Assembly: GCF_963082655.1 (NCBI RefSeq)
Contig: NC_081553.1
Coordinates: forward strand, 32,896,801-32,960,800
Length of the DNA: 64,000 nucleotides
Direction of reading: 5' to 3'
Source of the DNA: Stomoxys calcitrans
Taxonomy: Eukaryota; Arthropoda; Insecta; Diptera; Muscidae
Both the position numbers and the translations under genes were made by a program. Positions 1-11,640 of this stretch are shown piece after piece. Below the pieces are notes generated by a model. The model was not told the DNA's origin and did not search any database. It saw only the letters and a program-made list of their open reading frames with translations. The first letter of the stretch is position 1, and each line of letters starts with the position of its first letter.

Positions 1-647
1 TTTTGGGGTAATGGTGGACCCTCCACCATTACCCCCCTTCCGTTATCAATAAATTATAAAGCTTAATCCTACTTCCTGACTTTATTAGTAATCTACTTCC
101 GTATATCTTTCATTTGAGTCCCATATTGCCATGATCGTCAAATAAACCTATCGATCCACTTTAGATTTTGGTTGGTGTTTTTGGGGTAACGGTGGAGGGT
201 CCGTCCCCTTCCGTTATCAATAAATTATAAAGCTTATTGCCACTTCCTGACTTTATTCGTTATCTACTCCCGAATACCTTTCATTTGAGTCCCATATTGT
301 CATGATCGTCAAATAAACCTATTTTAAGGGGTTTTGGGGCAGGGGCGGCCCCCCAGGTACTTGGACCCAACGTTAATTATGAAATTCGTACTTTACTCTT
401 GAATAACTTTCATTTGAATCCCATATTGTCCCGATCGTTCCACTTTTATTTTTGGGTAGTACTTTTGGGGTAAGGGGGAGGGTCCGTCCCCCTCCCCCTC
501 CCGATATTAAAAAAATTACATAGCCTATGTTTCCTTCCAGACCAACCTACACAATCTGTGAAAAATGTCAAGGAAATCGGTTCAGCCGTTTTTGAGTCTA
601 TACGGAACAAACAAACACAAATTGAATTTTATATATAAGACTAGCTG
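1..647 (+). repeat. Family A interspersed repeat, copy 1 (left end off window)
   Basis: This is a non-coding repeat built of imperfect internal units 110-170 bases long. Each unit contains a block close to TTTCATTTGAGTCCCATATT and a GGGGTAAGGG..GGTCC block; the block recurs near 107, 277 and 407. The right end (560-647) reads GTTCAGCCGTTTTTGAGT, then an ACAAACAAACACAAATT stretch and TATATATAAGAC. That tail resembles the 3' end of some insect LINEs, so a LINE-derived or Helitron-like origin are both possible. Other copies lie near 3, 25, 29, 30.5, 55-57 and 63 kb. Confidence 0.6.
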
Positions 648-1340
648 GACAGGGCCCGCTCCACTGCGCCTTCTTTCACTCTCTTATTTTGTGTGAGCCC
701 TATACTGGCACGGTTAAGAAAAAAAGTCCTGTTTGAGGGTGCTGGTACGGCCTTTCAGGCATTTCGACACAATATGGTTATCATATTGGTTCTCTACTCT
801 CAAATTTCTTTCATTTGAGCCTTATATTGCTATGGTCGGTAAATATGTCTGGCATGGGGGTGTTTTTGGGGGTGAGTTGGACCCTCTAGGTGGGCCACCC
901 TAGACATTTCGCCTTAAATAAGAATACCATATTTCTGTTTTTGAGTTATAATAAACATACAAAATTTCACGTAAATCGCCCCATGCATCTCCGAGATCTG
1001 GCGTTTTTGAAAATAAGTAAGGGGGAGCGTCCGCCCATTTAAGTTTGGATGTTAGATCTGCTTCATTCTCTTGGTTTTGGTGGTGAATTGGAGTAGCCAA
1101 AACCCTTGCCCCGTGCCAAGTGGATATCCCATATCCTACTCTATCTACTCTACTCCCAAAAACCACATTTGAGCTAAATATGATGCTCTAATGTTAAATT
1201 TCTTTTATTTGAGCAATTAGATTAGGGGGAGAGACTATCCCCATATCAAAATTGCATATCAACTTTGTTTTCTACAATCACTTACCTATTATTTGAGCCT
1301 CTTATTGTAATAGTAGGCAAATATGACCGGTTTGAAGGGG
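648..1340 (+). repeat. Family A repeat, copy 2, abutting copy 1
   Basis: It starts with CTAGCTGGACAGGGCCCGCT, which is the other terminus of the family: the same end is seen inverted near 25,840 and 57,250. It then carries the TTTCATTTGAGCC unit (about 810) and the block CATCTCCGAGATCTGGCG (about 988), shared with 3,645, 24,630 (inverted) and 63,290. The head directly follows the tail of copy 1, so the two copies are arranged in tandem. The part after 1,200 is weakly matching. Confidence 0.5.
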
Positions 1341-1638
1341 GTTTAGGGGACGGATCCTGAAATAATATCAGCCGTATACCAATTTGTGTCCCACAATGTC
1401 AAGCATTTTGAAGATGGCGAGTCTACGAGTCTCGTTCAGATCCACACTAATTAATTTTTTTTTTTGCATTGGTTATCCACATTCAAAATCATATTTTAAA
1501 GCTTCCACTTGGGATACCACATTTTTAAGGATCCGCAGGTCCTCCTGTGTTTATCCCAATTTGAGGGTAAAAAGTTTACTCTCCCACCAAAGACCTTTTA
1601 TTTTGTCCTATTTTATCCTGAGTGGCCTTCATTTATTA
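1341..1638. other. Unassigned spacer
   Basis: Short AT-rich stretch between family A and a DINE-1-like element. A reading frame at 1,384-1,656 has no recognisable domain and runs into the neighbouring repeat, so I do not call a gene. Confidence 0.5.
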
Positions 1639-2810
1639 TTATACCCTCCACCATAAGATGGGGGGTATACTAATTTCGTCATTCTGATTGTAACTACTCG
1701 AAATATTCGTCTGAGACCCCACAAAGTATATATATCCTTGATTGTCGTGAAATTTTATGTCGATCTAGCCATGTCCGTCTGTCCGTCCGTCCGTCTGTCT
1801 GTTGAAAACACGCTAACTTCCGAAGGAGTAAAGCTAGCCGCTTGAAATTTTGCAAAAAATACTTCTTATTAGTGTAGGTCGGTTGGTATTGTAAATGGAC
1901 CATATCGGTCCATGTTTTGATATAGCTGCCATATAAACCGATCTTGGGTCTTGACTTCTTGAGCCTCTAGAGTGCGCAATTCTTATCCGATTGGGATGAA
2001 ATTTTGCACGACGTGTTTTATTATGATATCCAACAACTTTGCCAAGTATGGTTCAAATCGGTTTATAACCTGATATAGCTGCCATATAAACCGATCTTGG
2101 GTCTTGACTTCTTGAGCCTCTAGAGTGCGCAATTCTTATCCGATTGGACTGAAATTTTGCACGACGTGTTTTGTTATGATATCCAACAAAAATATGGTTC
2201 AAATCGGTTCATATCTTGATATAGCTGTCATATAAACAGATCTGGGGACTTGACTTCTTGAGCTTCTAGAGGGCTCAATTTCTATCCGATTTGGCTGAAA
2301 TTTCGCAAGACGTTTTTTATTATTACTTTCAACAACTATGTCAAATAAAGTACAAGTCGGTTCATAACCTGATATAGCTGCCATATAAACCGATCTGGGA
2401 TCTTGACTTCTTGAGCCTCTAGAGGTCGCAATTATTATCCGATTTGCCTGAAATTTTGTACGACGGATTCTTTCATGACCATCAACATACGTGTTTATTA
2501 TGGTCTGAATTGGTCTATAGGCCGATACAGCTCCCATATAAATCGATCTCTCTATTTTACTTCTTGAGCCCACAAAGGGCGCAATTCTTATTCGAATTGG
2601 CTGACATTTTACACAGGTCTCCAACATATAATTTAATTGTGGTCCAAACCGGACCATATCTTGATATCGCTCTAATAGCAGAGCAAATCTTTTCTTATAT
2701 CCTGTTTTGCCTAAGAAGAGATGCCGGGAAAAGAACTCGACAAATGCGATCCATGGTGGAGGGTATATAAGATTCGGCCCGGCCGAACTTAGCACGCTTT
2801 TACTTGTTTT
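1639..2810 (+). mobile_element. DINE-1/INE-1-like (Helentron-type, non-autonomous) element, nearly complete
   Basis: The 5' core begins TTATACCCTCCACCATAAG and contains AAAGTATATATATCCTTGAT, a GTCGATCTAGCCATGTC block and a (GTCY)n tract at 1,770-1,802. This matches the remembered layout of Drosophila INE-1/DINE-1. The core is followed by about five internal units of ~153 bases (CATATAAACCGATCTTGGG at 1,930 and 2,083). The 3' end (2,750-2,810) holds a GC-rich perfect inverted repeat at 2,773-2,787 and ends CTTTTACTTGTTTT. It is non-coding; frames crossing the repeats are chance openings. DINE-1 elements are mobilised in trans by Helentron Rep/helicase proteins, none of which is in this window. 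Confidence 0.82.
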
Positions 2811-2814
2811 TTAT

Positions 2815-3720
2815 TATTATTTTTTTTTTCTTCGTAGGATGGGGGGAGGGATTTTGCCCTTTGGTGTTGTGTTGTTGGTGTTGTTTTTATTGGGAGGAGA
2901 GGGTCGGTCCCCCCAACGCTAAGACCCAAAAGACAATTTATTTGAGTACTGTAATGTCGAGAACGGCAGGACGTGACCTTTCATTTTATACCCATTGTGT
3001 GACATTTGACACTTATGCCCGTTTTGGAGGTTGGAGAGGCTCCGTAGACGCCTTGAACTTAATTCTTATAACTGATGTGTACTCAACTTCCAAACACCTT
3101 TCATTTGATATCCATATGGTCCCAATCGGTAAATATGTCCTGTTGAGAGGTTTTGGCTGGTGAGAGCGCCTCAGACACCAAGGAATGATTTTTTATATCA
3201 GATTCTTACTACACATTTAAATACCCTTCATTTGATATCCATATTGTCCCAATCGGTAAATATGTTCTGCTGGGGGGGTTTTGGGAAGTTGGAAGGCCCC
3301 TCAGACACCAAGGAATACATTTTTATGTCAGATTTGTACACTATTTTTAAATACCTTCCATTTGATACCCATAATGCCCAAAGCGGTAAAAGTGTCCTGT
3401 TTGGTAATGTTTTTAGGGGTGGGGGACCCCCACGTCGACTAAGGTTGCCAAGTTCGTACTCTACTCTGAAATACCTTTCATTTGATACCCATGTTGTCCC
3501 AGTCGGTAAACATGTACTTTCGAGTGGGTTTTTGAGATGGGGCGTCCCCCTAGGTTATTTGACCCAAAAATTGTATACCATTTTCGTGTTTTGGGTTACC
3601 ATAAGGTGGCATACAAAATTTCGCTTAACTCGATGCACGCATCTCCGAGATCTGGCGTTTTTGAGAAGTGGGGTAAGGGGGAGGGTGCCCTCAAAACACT
3701 GAGAAAAATATCAAGGAATA
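2815..3720 (+). repeat. Family A repeat, copy 3
   Basis: Four to five units with CTTTCATTTGATACCCAT, spaced about 105-130 bases, then the block GCATCTCCGAGATCTGGCG near 3,640. It follows directly on the DINE-1-like 3' end. Overlapping open frames in this stretch follow the repeat period and show no domain. Confidence 0.6.
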
Positions 3721-4769
3721 TTTCAAACTTTCTTTTATTTGTTATTAAATATTTTATCTCAATTTCTTACTTAAAGAAATTTGAGAAACAATTTGTTTAA
3801 AAATGTTGTAGTTAAAATTTCATTTTAAAATAATTTTTTTAAATTATTTTTGTCGAAATTTTCTTTTCACACTTTTGCTATTACTCTATTTTTTTCAGTG
3901 TATTTCTGTCAACGTTTTAATTGCTGGGAGTTTTCTAACATTTCACTATTTGTTTTTATTTTTATTTCTGTTTAAGGATGTAAGTTGTAAAGACTCACAG
4001 TGGGTCGTTCCCCTATAGCTTTTAGGTCATAAAGTGAAATGTTTTAATGGTCCTTTCACTCCCTGTTGTCAAAATATAATATGGACTCTGTTTATGATTC
4101 CACAACAAAATATTGAATGTTTTCATTTTTTTTCTATAGCTCTTCCATTAAAAAGATAGAAAATAATTGCCATTAACTTAGCATGACTGTTTTTAGGGCA
4201 CACCCATTATCTCATCTGCATTTCCATTCGTTGAAATTGACTTTGCATTTATTTTCCAAATTTCATGTCTCTATTAATCGCACTGTAAGTTTTCTTCCCT
4301 CCACCAATCGACTGGGGAGAGTTGTTGACGTGGATATGCCCAATGTAAGACCAATTGACTGCCATTTGCATAAAAACCATTTGGTCATTTTTATTTTCAG
4401 ATAATTTCATCCAATCAAACATCGCAGTGGGTATTGGGAAAGTGCACTTATAAACACTTAATTTTAGATGTCGGAATGACGAGAGTGTGTGTGACGCGGG
4501 TGTTTGAGAGAAGCAAAATAGTCTGCACATTTGTAATCAAATAATTGAATGTCCCCAACACATTGTCCACTGAAGAAATTGAGCAAAGAGATATGAATCT
4601 TAAGATGTGCATAGTCAGTCCATTGTCACTGAAATGGTAAGAAAAAGTCATCAGCAGGCATAAAAAAAGGAGAGTATAAAGGATTTTTTGCAAATCATTC
4701 TTGATTGAAGTTTAGATTCGGTCATATGAGAAGACATTACTTTATCATATTCTTAAAGAATGCCTTATA
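3721..4769. other. AT-rich unassigned sequence
   Basis: No gene, repeat or RNA recognised. Short frames (for example 4,183-4,404) show no motif. Confidence 0.5.
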
Positions 4770-5007
4770 TTGGGTTGCCCAAAAAGTAATTGCGGATTTT
4801 TCATATAGTCGGCGTTGACAATTTTTTTCACAGCTTGTGACTCTGTAATTGCATTCTTTCTTCTTTCAGTTATCAGCTGTTACTTTTAGCTTACTGTAGA
4901 AAAAAAGTTTTAAAAAAAGTATATTTGATTAAAGTTCATTCTAAGTTTTATTAAAAATGCATTTACTTTCTTTTAAAAAATCCGCAATTACTTTTTGGGC
5001 AACCCAA
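4770..5007 (+). mobile_element. Mariner-type MITE, copy 1
   Basis: 238 bases, bounded by TA on both sides (4,768-4,769 and 5,008-5,009). Terminal inverted repeats of about 31 bases start TTGGGTTGCCCAAAAAGTAA and are a near-perfect match at the two ends. There is no transposase. TA target and TIR style fit the Tc1/mariner superfamily. Seven close relatives occur at 18.7, 27.7, 36.6, 41.8, 44.5, 48.4 and 56.5 kb. 'Plus' is defined as the TATAGTCGGCGTTGAC side on the left. Confidence 0.9.
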
Positions 5008-5044
5008 TAGAATGTCTTCACAGTGAATATGTTCAAAAAAAAAT

Positions 5045-5550
5045 TAACAAGGTAAGTTCAGATGAACCGAATCTTGTATACCACCATGGACCGGGTATCT
5101 TTTTATAGCCAATCAAAGGATAATGGATAAGAATTGACATGCTAATGGCGCTATATAAGATTATAGACCGATTTGGGCCATGGTTAGGTTAGCATTAGAC
5201 TCACCTAGACGCTTTCGTCCATTGTGATACCACAGGAATAGATGAAGGAAGATGCCTTCTAGTTCCTACCGTTGAACCACCCAGATCGCTTTAAAAAGCC
5301 CAACAATTTGGGCCATACTTGGTTTGGATGTTAGAGGCCATAATAGAAGTCATTGTGCCAAAGTAAAATCAGAAAATCGGTTCATATGGGAACTTTATCA
5401 AATTGTGCACCGGTCAAAACCATATTTGGAGAAGGATTATAGGATAAGCTGTTGTACATTGTTGTCAATGGCATTTGACGCCACGAAAAAGGATGCAAAA
5501 TATGTACTTGGGTTCCAAAAGTCTCCACCAAAGGACCCATGGTCCTAGAA
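5045..5550 (-). mobile_element. Degenerate DINE-1-like element, minus strand, interrupted by a LINE fragment
   Basis: The left edge (about 5,050-5,100) resembles an inverted DINE-1-like 3' end (GAACCGAATCTTGTATACCA, then CCATGG). It is followed by pieces of the internal repeat (TATAGACCGATTTGGGCCAT; CGGTTCATATGGGAAC). The LINE fragment at 5,182-5,305 splits it. Right boundary uncertain. Confidence 0.5.
5182..5305 (-). mobile_element. LINE 3'-end fragment with perfect 11-bp TSD
   Basis: 124 bases, the reverse complement of the 3' tail of the LINE fragment near 34,425-34,546: shared GAAGGCATCTTCC, the ACGAAAACGTCTA-like stretch, and a CTAACCTAA-type end without poly(A). It is flanked by the identical 11-mer ATTTGGGCCAT at 5,171-5,181 and 5,306-5,316, inside a DINE-1-like repeat. 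This is the signature of target-primed reverse transcription with strong 5' truncation. Confidence 0.8.
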
Positions 5551-5555
5551 ATCCC

Positions 5556-7860
5556 GTGGAAATGCTGCAGAGGCCAAGAATATGATATTCCAAGCCTACA
5601 GTCAGTAACAAAGCCAAAAACGAAAGAGGGGTACCGGATATTCTACCAAAGACTTAAACATGATTTAGATAGCTTTGGTACACCCTCCTGAAGAGATAAA
5701 GTAAGAAATCAGAATCAGAGAAATTTTTTCCGCTATTGGTTTCGTCGACTGCGATACCGCAGAACTGACTATTGATTATGGTATAGAACATTTAGTCTGA
5801 AAAAAGAACAATGCAGCAGGAGCCGACGGGTTGCCAGCTTAATTATTTAAGCCACGCTGATGACATTTTTCCCAGTTGCGGCGACGAGGATGTTTTTGAA
5901 TGTGGTCAATATATCAGCAACCTTGCCTTGAAAACAACAGAAGCCACAATGTTAATTATATAAGCCACACTCATGACAATTTTCCCGTCAATTGGTTTCA
6001 GATACTAGCGGCGACGAGGATACCTATAAACCTTTCAAATGAAGGTAAAGGATGCATGGTGCCTAGTCAGAATGTGGTCAGTTTATAAGCAACCTTGTCT
6101 GAAAACCAACCATGCAGCAGGAGCCGAATGTTTTCCGGCTCAATTATTTAAGCCACACTGATGAAATTTTTCCCGGTGGCGAGGATACGTTTGAACAAAT
6201 CCCTAATGACGGTATAGAATGTTTGCTGCCTACTGAGAATGTGTTCAGTTCATCAGCAACCCAGTCTGAAAACCAACAATGCAGCAGGAGACGATGGGTT
6301 GTCAGCTTAATTATTCAGGCCACGCTCATGGCAATTGTCCCAGCTATTGGTTTCACATAATGCCTTTGAACCAATCCCTAATGACGGTATAGAATGCATG
6401 CTGCCTAGGCAAATGTGGTGAGTTAATCAGCTACCTTGTCTGAAAAACAACAATGCAACAGGAGACGATGGGTGCCCAGCTTAATTATTTAGGCCACACT
6501 CATGGCAATTTTGCCAGCCATTGATTTCAGATAGTGGCGGCGATGAGGATACCGCCAATGATGGTATAGAATGTATGATGCCTAGGCAAATGTGGTGAGT
6601 TAATCAGCTACCTTGTCTGAAACAAACAACAATGCACCCGGAGCCGATGGATCACCAGCTAAATTGTTTAAGCCACGCTGATGACATTTCTCACCGTGAC
6701 AGCAAAGAGGATACCTTTGAACCAAACTCTAACGACGGTATAGAATGCATGCTGCCTAGTCAGAATGTGGTCAGCTTATATGCTTAAGAGAAACAATAAT
6801 ACAGTGGGATCCGATGGGTTGCCAGCTTTATTATTTATGACACGCTGATGACATTTTCCGGCGATGAGGATACCTTTGAACCAATTCCTAATGACGATAT
6901 AGAATGTTTGGTGCCTAGTCAGACTATGGTCTGTCTATCAACAACCTTGTCTGGAAAACAACAATGCAGCTGAAGCCGATGGATTGCCAGCTTAGTTATT
7001 TTAGCCTCGCTGATGACATTTTTCCTTGTGGTGGCAATGAGGATATCTTGGAACCAACCCTTAAAGACGGTATGGAGGTTATACTGCCTAGTTACAAGGT
7101 GGTAAGTTTATCAGCAACCTTATCTGAATAACAACAAGGCAGCAGGAGCCGATGGGTTCCCAGCTTAATTATTTAAGCCACGTTGATGACTTTGTGCATA
7201 GTGGCGGCGACAACGATACCTTTGAAACAATCCCTAATGAGGACATACAGTGTTTGCTGCCTAGTCAGAATATGGTCAATTCATCAGCAACCTTGTCTGA
7301 AAGGCAACATTGCAGCAGAAGCCGTTGGTTTACCAGCTATATTACTTAAACAACGCAGATGACATTTTTCATCATGGCGACGAAGAGGATATTTTTGAAC
7401 CAATCCCTAATGATGATATAGAATGTTTCCTGTCTAGTTAGAATATGGTCAGTTTATGACCAACCTAATCTGTAAACAACAATGCAGCAGAAGCTGATGG
7501 GTTGCCAGCTAAATTATTTAAGCCACCACGTTTTTTCCAGCTTTTGTTTTAAGATAGTGGCGGCGAAGACGACACCTTTGAACCAATCCCTAATGACGGC
7601 ATAAAATGTTTGCTGCCTAGTCAGAAATGTTTGCTGCCTAGTCAGTTTATCAGCAACTTAGTCTGTTGTTGTTGTAGTAGTAGTGTGTGGTACACTGAGG
7701 CGGCAGCCCTTGCCGATGAAGGAATTCATCGGGTGAATCCGGTACGTACAACCGGCTGCCATGGGATTGATTAGTCTGTAAAACAAAAATGCAGCTGGTG
7801 CCGATGGGTTGTCAGCTTAACTATTTATGAAGCGTGTGCATCACATTGTCTGCTCAATTT
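5556..7860 (+). repeat. Degenerate ~172-bp tandem array derived from LINE reverse transcriptase
   Basis: About eleven copies of a unit with anchor GCCGATGGGTTGCCAGC near 5,821, 6,123, 6,290, 6,469, 6,641, 6,818, 6,977, 7,149, 7,321, 7,495 and 7,799; spacing is mostly 159-179 bases. In one frame the anchor reads like NNAAGADGLPAKLFK, the fingers motif before the palm of non-LTR RTs. Just upstream in another frame are residues like EPIPNDGIECLLPSQN, as found ahead of that motif in LINE ORF2. Stops and frame slips break every copy, so it is not a gene. The last copy continues into RVHH.VCSI-like residues, as real RT would. A 104-base insert (7,667-7,770) splits it. Confidence 0.75.
7667..7770 (-). 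mobile_element. Short retroelement 3'-end insert with 9-bp TSD
   Basis: 104 bases inserted in the RT-derived array and flanked by TTAGTCTGT at 7,658-7,666 and 7,771-7,779. The left edge is a TTG/TAG triplet run; read on the minus strand the insert ends in CTACTACTACAACAAC, a simple-repeat tail typical of LINE or SINE 3' ends. The body contains two short inverted repeats. Family not identified. Confidence 0.7.
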
Positions 7861-8042
7861 GTATAGAAGAAACTTAAATCTTGATCAAAACCTCATCCCA
7901 ACATCCGTTAAGTACATCTTTATATACTGTGGACAATTTTAAACCATTTCTGGTACAGCTATGTGCCTCTGGGCGATATCGTAGGGATAATGCCATAACT
8001 TGCGAATGACATTAAGGTCATTCAGCAGCCATCGATTTTATC

Positions 8043-8130
8043 CGGCGACTATAAAAAGGAGTTCCGTTGTTATAGAGCTTAAACTTGAATCGCACTCATT
8101 GATTTGTGAGAAGTTTGCCCCCTATTCCTT
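8043..8130 (+). repeat. tRNA-derived SINE, 3' fragment
   Basis: Matches the 3' third of the SINE seen whole at 37,119-37,394: CTATAAAAAGGAG, then AACTTGAATCGCACTCATTG and GTGAGAAGTTTGCCCC. The tRNA-like head is missing. Confidence 0.6.
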
Positions 8131-9600
8131 AAAATCAGTTGCAATGTATGGTCGTCCAAATTGGTTTGAGAATTTTTTTTTTTGGAAATCTGTAAACTTT
8201 TAAAATTCAGCGTTATTAAGAAAAAGTTGCTGAAATGTTCATTAAGTATTGAAAAGGTGATTGTATAGTTTTTAACGGAAAAAAAGTTTGTATACTTTAA
8301 ACTCAACCAAGTTGCATTGAAGAATTTTCTGGCACAAAAAGATTTTATTAATGAAATGAAGATGAATTTGAATTCAGCTGTGCTGAATTGCTGAGCAAGA
8401 AATTTAAAAAAAAAAATTGTGAGTTCTTAAAATTTATTTTAGTTGACTATAACTATTTTCACCAATTGTTAAACTTCCATACGTCAAGTTCATTTTTATA
8501 TTCGCAATTCTTTTTCTATTTCTCTTTTCATATATTCTTAAACCCCTCATACTATGATGCACTATATTTTCATTGATTTCCTCTTCCAATATTGCTGTAA
8601 ATAAAATGACAAAGAAGGAAAAAATCCCAAACAAAACCTTTCTGAAAATTTAGACGGATTTAAATGAAAAAAGAAAATTGAGAGAAAAAAATACCACAAA
8701 AGTGTGAGCACTTGTCTATTACAAAGACGTATCTAAATCTGTGTACCCAAAGAACCAAATAAAAAAAACCTATTACCAAAGCATAAAATGCGGAAATTCA
8801 TACAAAGATCCCGATGTACTTTAAAATAAAACAAAAAGAATTTCGATTTTCATTCTAAACTTTTTGCTCTCGAATTTTTTTCTCAAAGGTTCAACATCAA
8901 AGTCCAATTGCACATCATCATTGATGCAGCTTTAGAATGATTCGAGTGTACTATAGCAGCGAAATTGATGATGTTGATACTGTTGTATGGCATCACCATC
9001 ATAGAATAAAAATTATTTCGATCCCATAGGGTAGATAAAAAGTAATGGCTATGCATACATGGAAGTTCGTATTGTTTATACAGCGTGAGCGAAGAAGGGG
9101 AATAGTCTTTCAAATGGTCAGAATGAAATGAAGTAAAACGGTGGAAGTAATTGTTTCAATTGCAGAATGCAGAGATTTTTAATGCACAGCTTTTAAAAGT
9201 GAAAAACTCGTTAAATTTGTATTTTTTCTTGTATTGCAGAAAAAAAATGTTTATAAAAAAGATTTAAATAAATTGTATATATCTTTGATGGATGGGGGTT
9301 AAAAAGATAATATTTAAGCAAACATATGGCAAACAGATTCATAAATAAAAATTAAAAAAATAATGCAAAAAAATCATTCACAGTATTGGTATGAAATGAA
9401 TTGAACGATGTATTTAAGGAACATTTTATTGACAGCTGAATTCATTGATGATTTATATTTAGGATTACTTTCTCTGATGTTTTGTAACAACTCTCAAAGT
9501 TATCTTCTGTAAGTAGACTGTATGGCAATAGAGCTTCCAGAGGTGAAAAACAAGCCGCGTATTAGTATGGAAATAGAATAAAAATAAGAAAATAATAGTT
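8131..9600. other. AT-rich unassigned sequence
   Basis: No gene, repeat family or RNA recognised. The small frames here are compatible with chance in AT-rich DNA. Confidence 0.5.
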
Positions 9601-10259
9601 TATTAAGCCTCTTCCCTGCAAACATTTTTGATCGCTAAACAATCTTCTACTAGAAGAAGGTTCCGGTCGCGGACGAGCGTGTCTATGAGTCGAAGACGAT
9701 TCCCCCGTCGTAAGGAGTTATGCCATAAAGTCAAATCCTCTCGAAGAGTGTTCCGCGAATCTGCCATATGAGTTGCTAAAGAGTCAGAAGAGTCTGGGAA
9801 GATCTAAGAATCGTGCAAGAAGCGTGTGGGCGAGGAACGATTGAGTGTGTTGAAAGATTAATAAAACACACTTCTAGGAAAATTGCGCATTACTCGCCTG
9901 GACGTGTAACAAATTAGTGTGTTGGAATAATGATTATATATTGCTCTAAAAGGGTTGCGTGTTATTCACTTAGAATATCTAAAAACTCGTATAAAGACTA
10001 GTTCTTCATAAAAAACTTAAAAAAGATGTTTTTTATTGCTTCTCATATTCGTCATATAAGTACCACTCGTCATATTAGCCAAGTGAGTGTTGTGGAAGTT
10101 GTCCACTCAAAACAAAGCATCCAATAACATAATTCATTACAAGTCCCAAACGCGTCAATGTAAAAACAATCGCGAAAAGTTAACTAAGGTTATTAATAAA
10201 CAAATCTTCTGGACCAGTATCGCAGGGGGTAGCGTAATAATCGTCGCGAAAAGTTACCA
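9601..10259. other. Unassigned sequence flanking the satellites
   Basis: It contains a near-palindrome CTTCTACTAGAAG (9,645-9,657) and short degenerate repeats (AGAGTGTT, AGTTGCTAAAG) reminiscent of the 115-bp satellite at 11.6-12.0 kb. It may be a decayed edge of the same block; this is tentative. Confidence 0.35.
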
Positions 10260-11640
10260 CGATGGATTTTTTTTAATGGATTTTCAATGAAATTCGGAAA
10301 TTTTAAGACGCACAGTTAAGGAGATATAGCCATTTTAAGTTTTCCAAGTGAAATTTAAATTTTTAATGGATTTTCAATGAAATTTTGATATTTTTAATGG
10401 AGTCACGAATTAAGGCCCATTTCCCTCTAGGACGCATAGTTAAGGAGATACAGCCATTTTAAGTTTCGGAAGTGAAATTTTGATTTTTAATGGATTTTCA
10501 ATGAAATTCCGAATTTTTTGAAGGACTCACGAATTAAGGCTCACTTCCTTCTAGAACGCATAGTTAAGGAGATAGATCCATTTTAAGTTTTTCAAGTTAA
10601 ATGTCGATATTTAATTGATTTTCAATAAAATTCCGAATTTTTGATGGAGTCACGAATTAAGGCCCATTTCCCTCCAAGACGCATGGTTAAGGAGATACAG
10701 TCATTATAAGTTTCGTAAGTGAAATTTTGATTTTTAATGGATTTTCAATGAAATTCCAAATTTTTTGATGGAGTCACGAATTATGTCCCATTTCCTTTCA
10801 GGACGCATAGTTAAGGAGATGAGTTTTCCAAGAGAAATTTAAAGTTTTTGATAGAGTCACGAATTTAGTCTCCAGGACGCATAGTTAAGGAGATACAGCC
10901 ATTTTAAGTTTTTCAAGTGAAATTTCGATTTTAAATGGATTTTTGATGATATTCTGAATTTTTTGATGGAGTCACGAATTAAGGCCCATTTCCCTTTAGG
11001 ACGCATAGTTAAGGAGATACAGCCATTTTAAGTTTCGGAAGAGAAATTTTGATTTTTAATAAGTTTTCGATAAAATTCCGAATTTTTTGAAGGAGTCACG
11101 AATGAAGGCCCATTTCCTTCTAGGACGCATAGTTAAGGAGATACAGGCATTTTAAGTTTTGCAAGCAAAATTTGTATTTTTAATGGATTTTCAATGAAAT
11201 TCCGAAATTTTTGATGGAGTCACGAATTAAGGCCCATTTTCCTCTAAGACGCATAGTTAAGGAGATACAGTCATTTTAATTTTCGCAAGTGAAATTTAGA
11301 TTTTTTATGGATTTTCAATGAAATTCCTAATTTTTTAATGGAGTCACGAATTAAGTCCCATTTCCTTCCAGGACGCATAGTTAAGGAGATACAGGCATTT
11401 TAAGTTTTCCAAGTCAAATTTCGATTTTTAATGGATTTTCAATGAAATTTCGAAATTTTTGATGGCGTCACGAATTAAGGCCCATTCCCCTCTAGGACGC
11501 ATAGTTAAGGAGATACAGGCATTTTAAGTTTTCCAAGGGTATTTTCAATTTTTTAATGGACTTTCAATGAAATTCCGAAATTTTTGATGGAGGCATGAAT
11601 TAAGTCCCATTTGAAGTTTTCCAAGTGAAATTTAATGGCC
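10260..11640 (+). repeat. ~124-bp tandem satellite, about 11 units
   Basis: The anchor CGCATAGTTAAGGAGATA occurs near 10,308, 10,433, 10,556, 10,682, 10,805, 10,879, 11,003, 11,127, 11,250, 11,373 and 11,498. Spacing is 123-126 bases except one 74-base unit with an internal deletion. Other conserved blocks are GGAGTCACGAATTAAGGCCC and AATGGATTTTCAATGAAATT. I see no open frame through the array and do not recognise the satellite. Confidence 0.9.

Noticed and set aside
2199..2795. 198-codon minus-strand frame in the DINE-1-like element
   Set aside because: The translation repeats every ~51 residues because the 153-bp DNA unit is a multiple of three; it is a repeat artefact.
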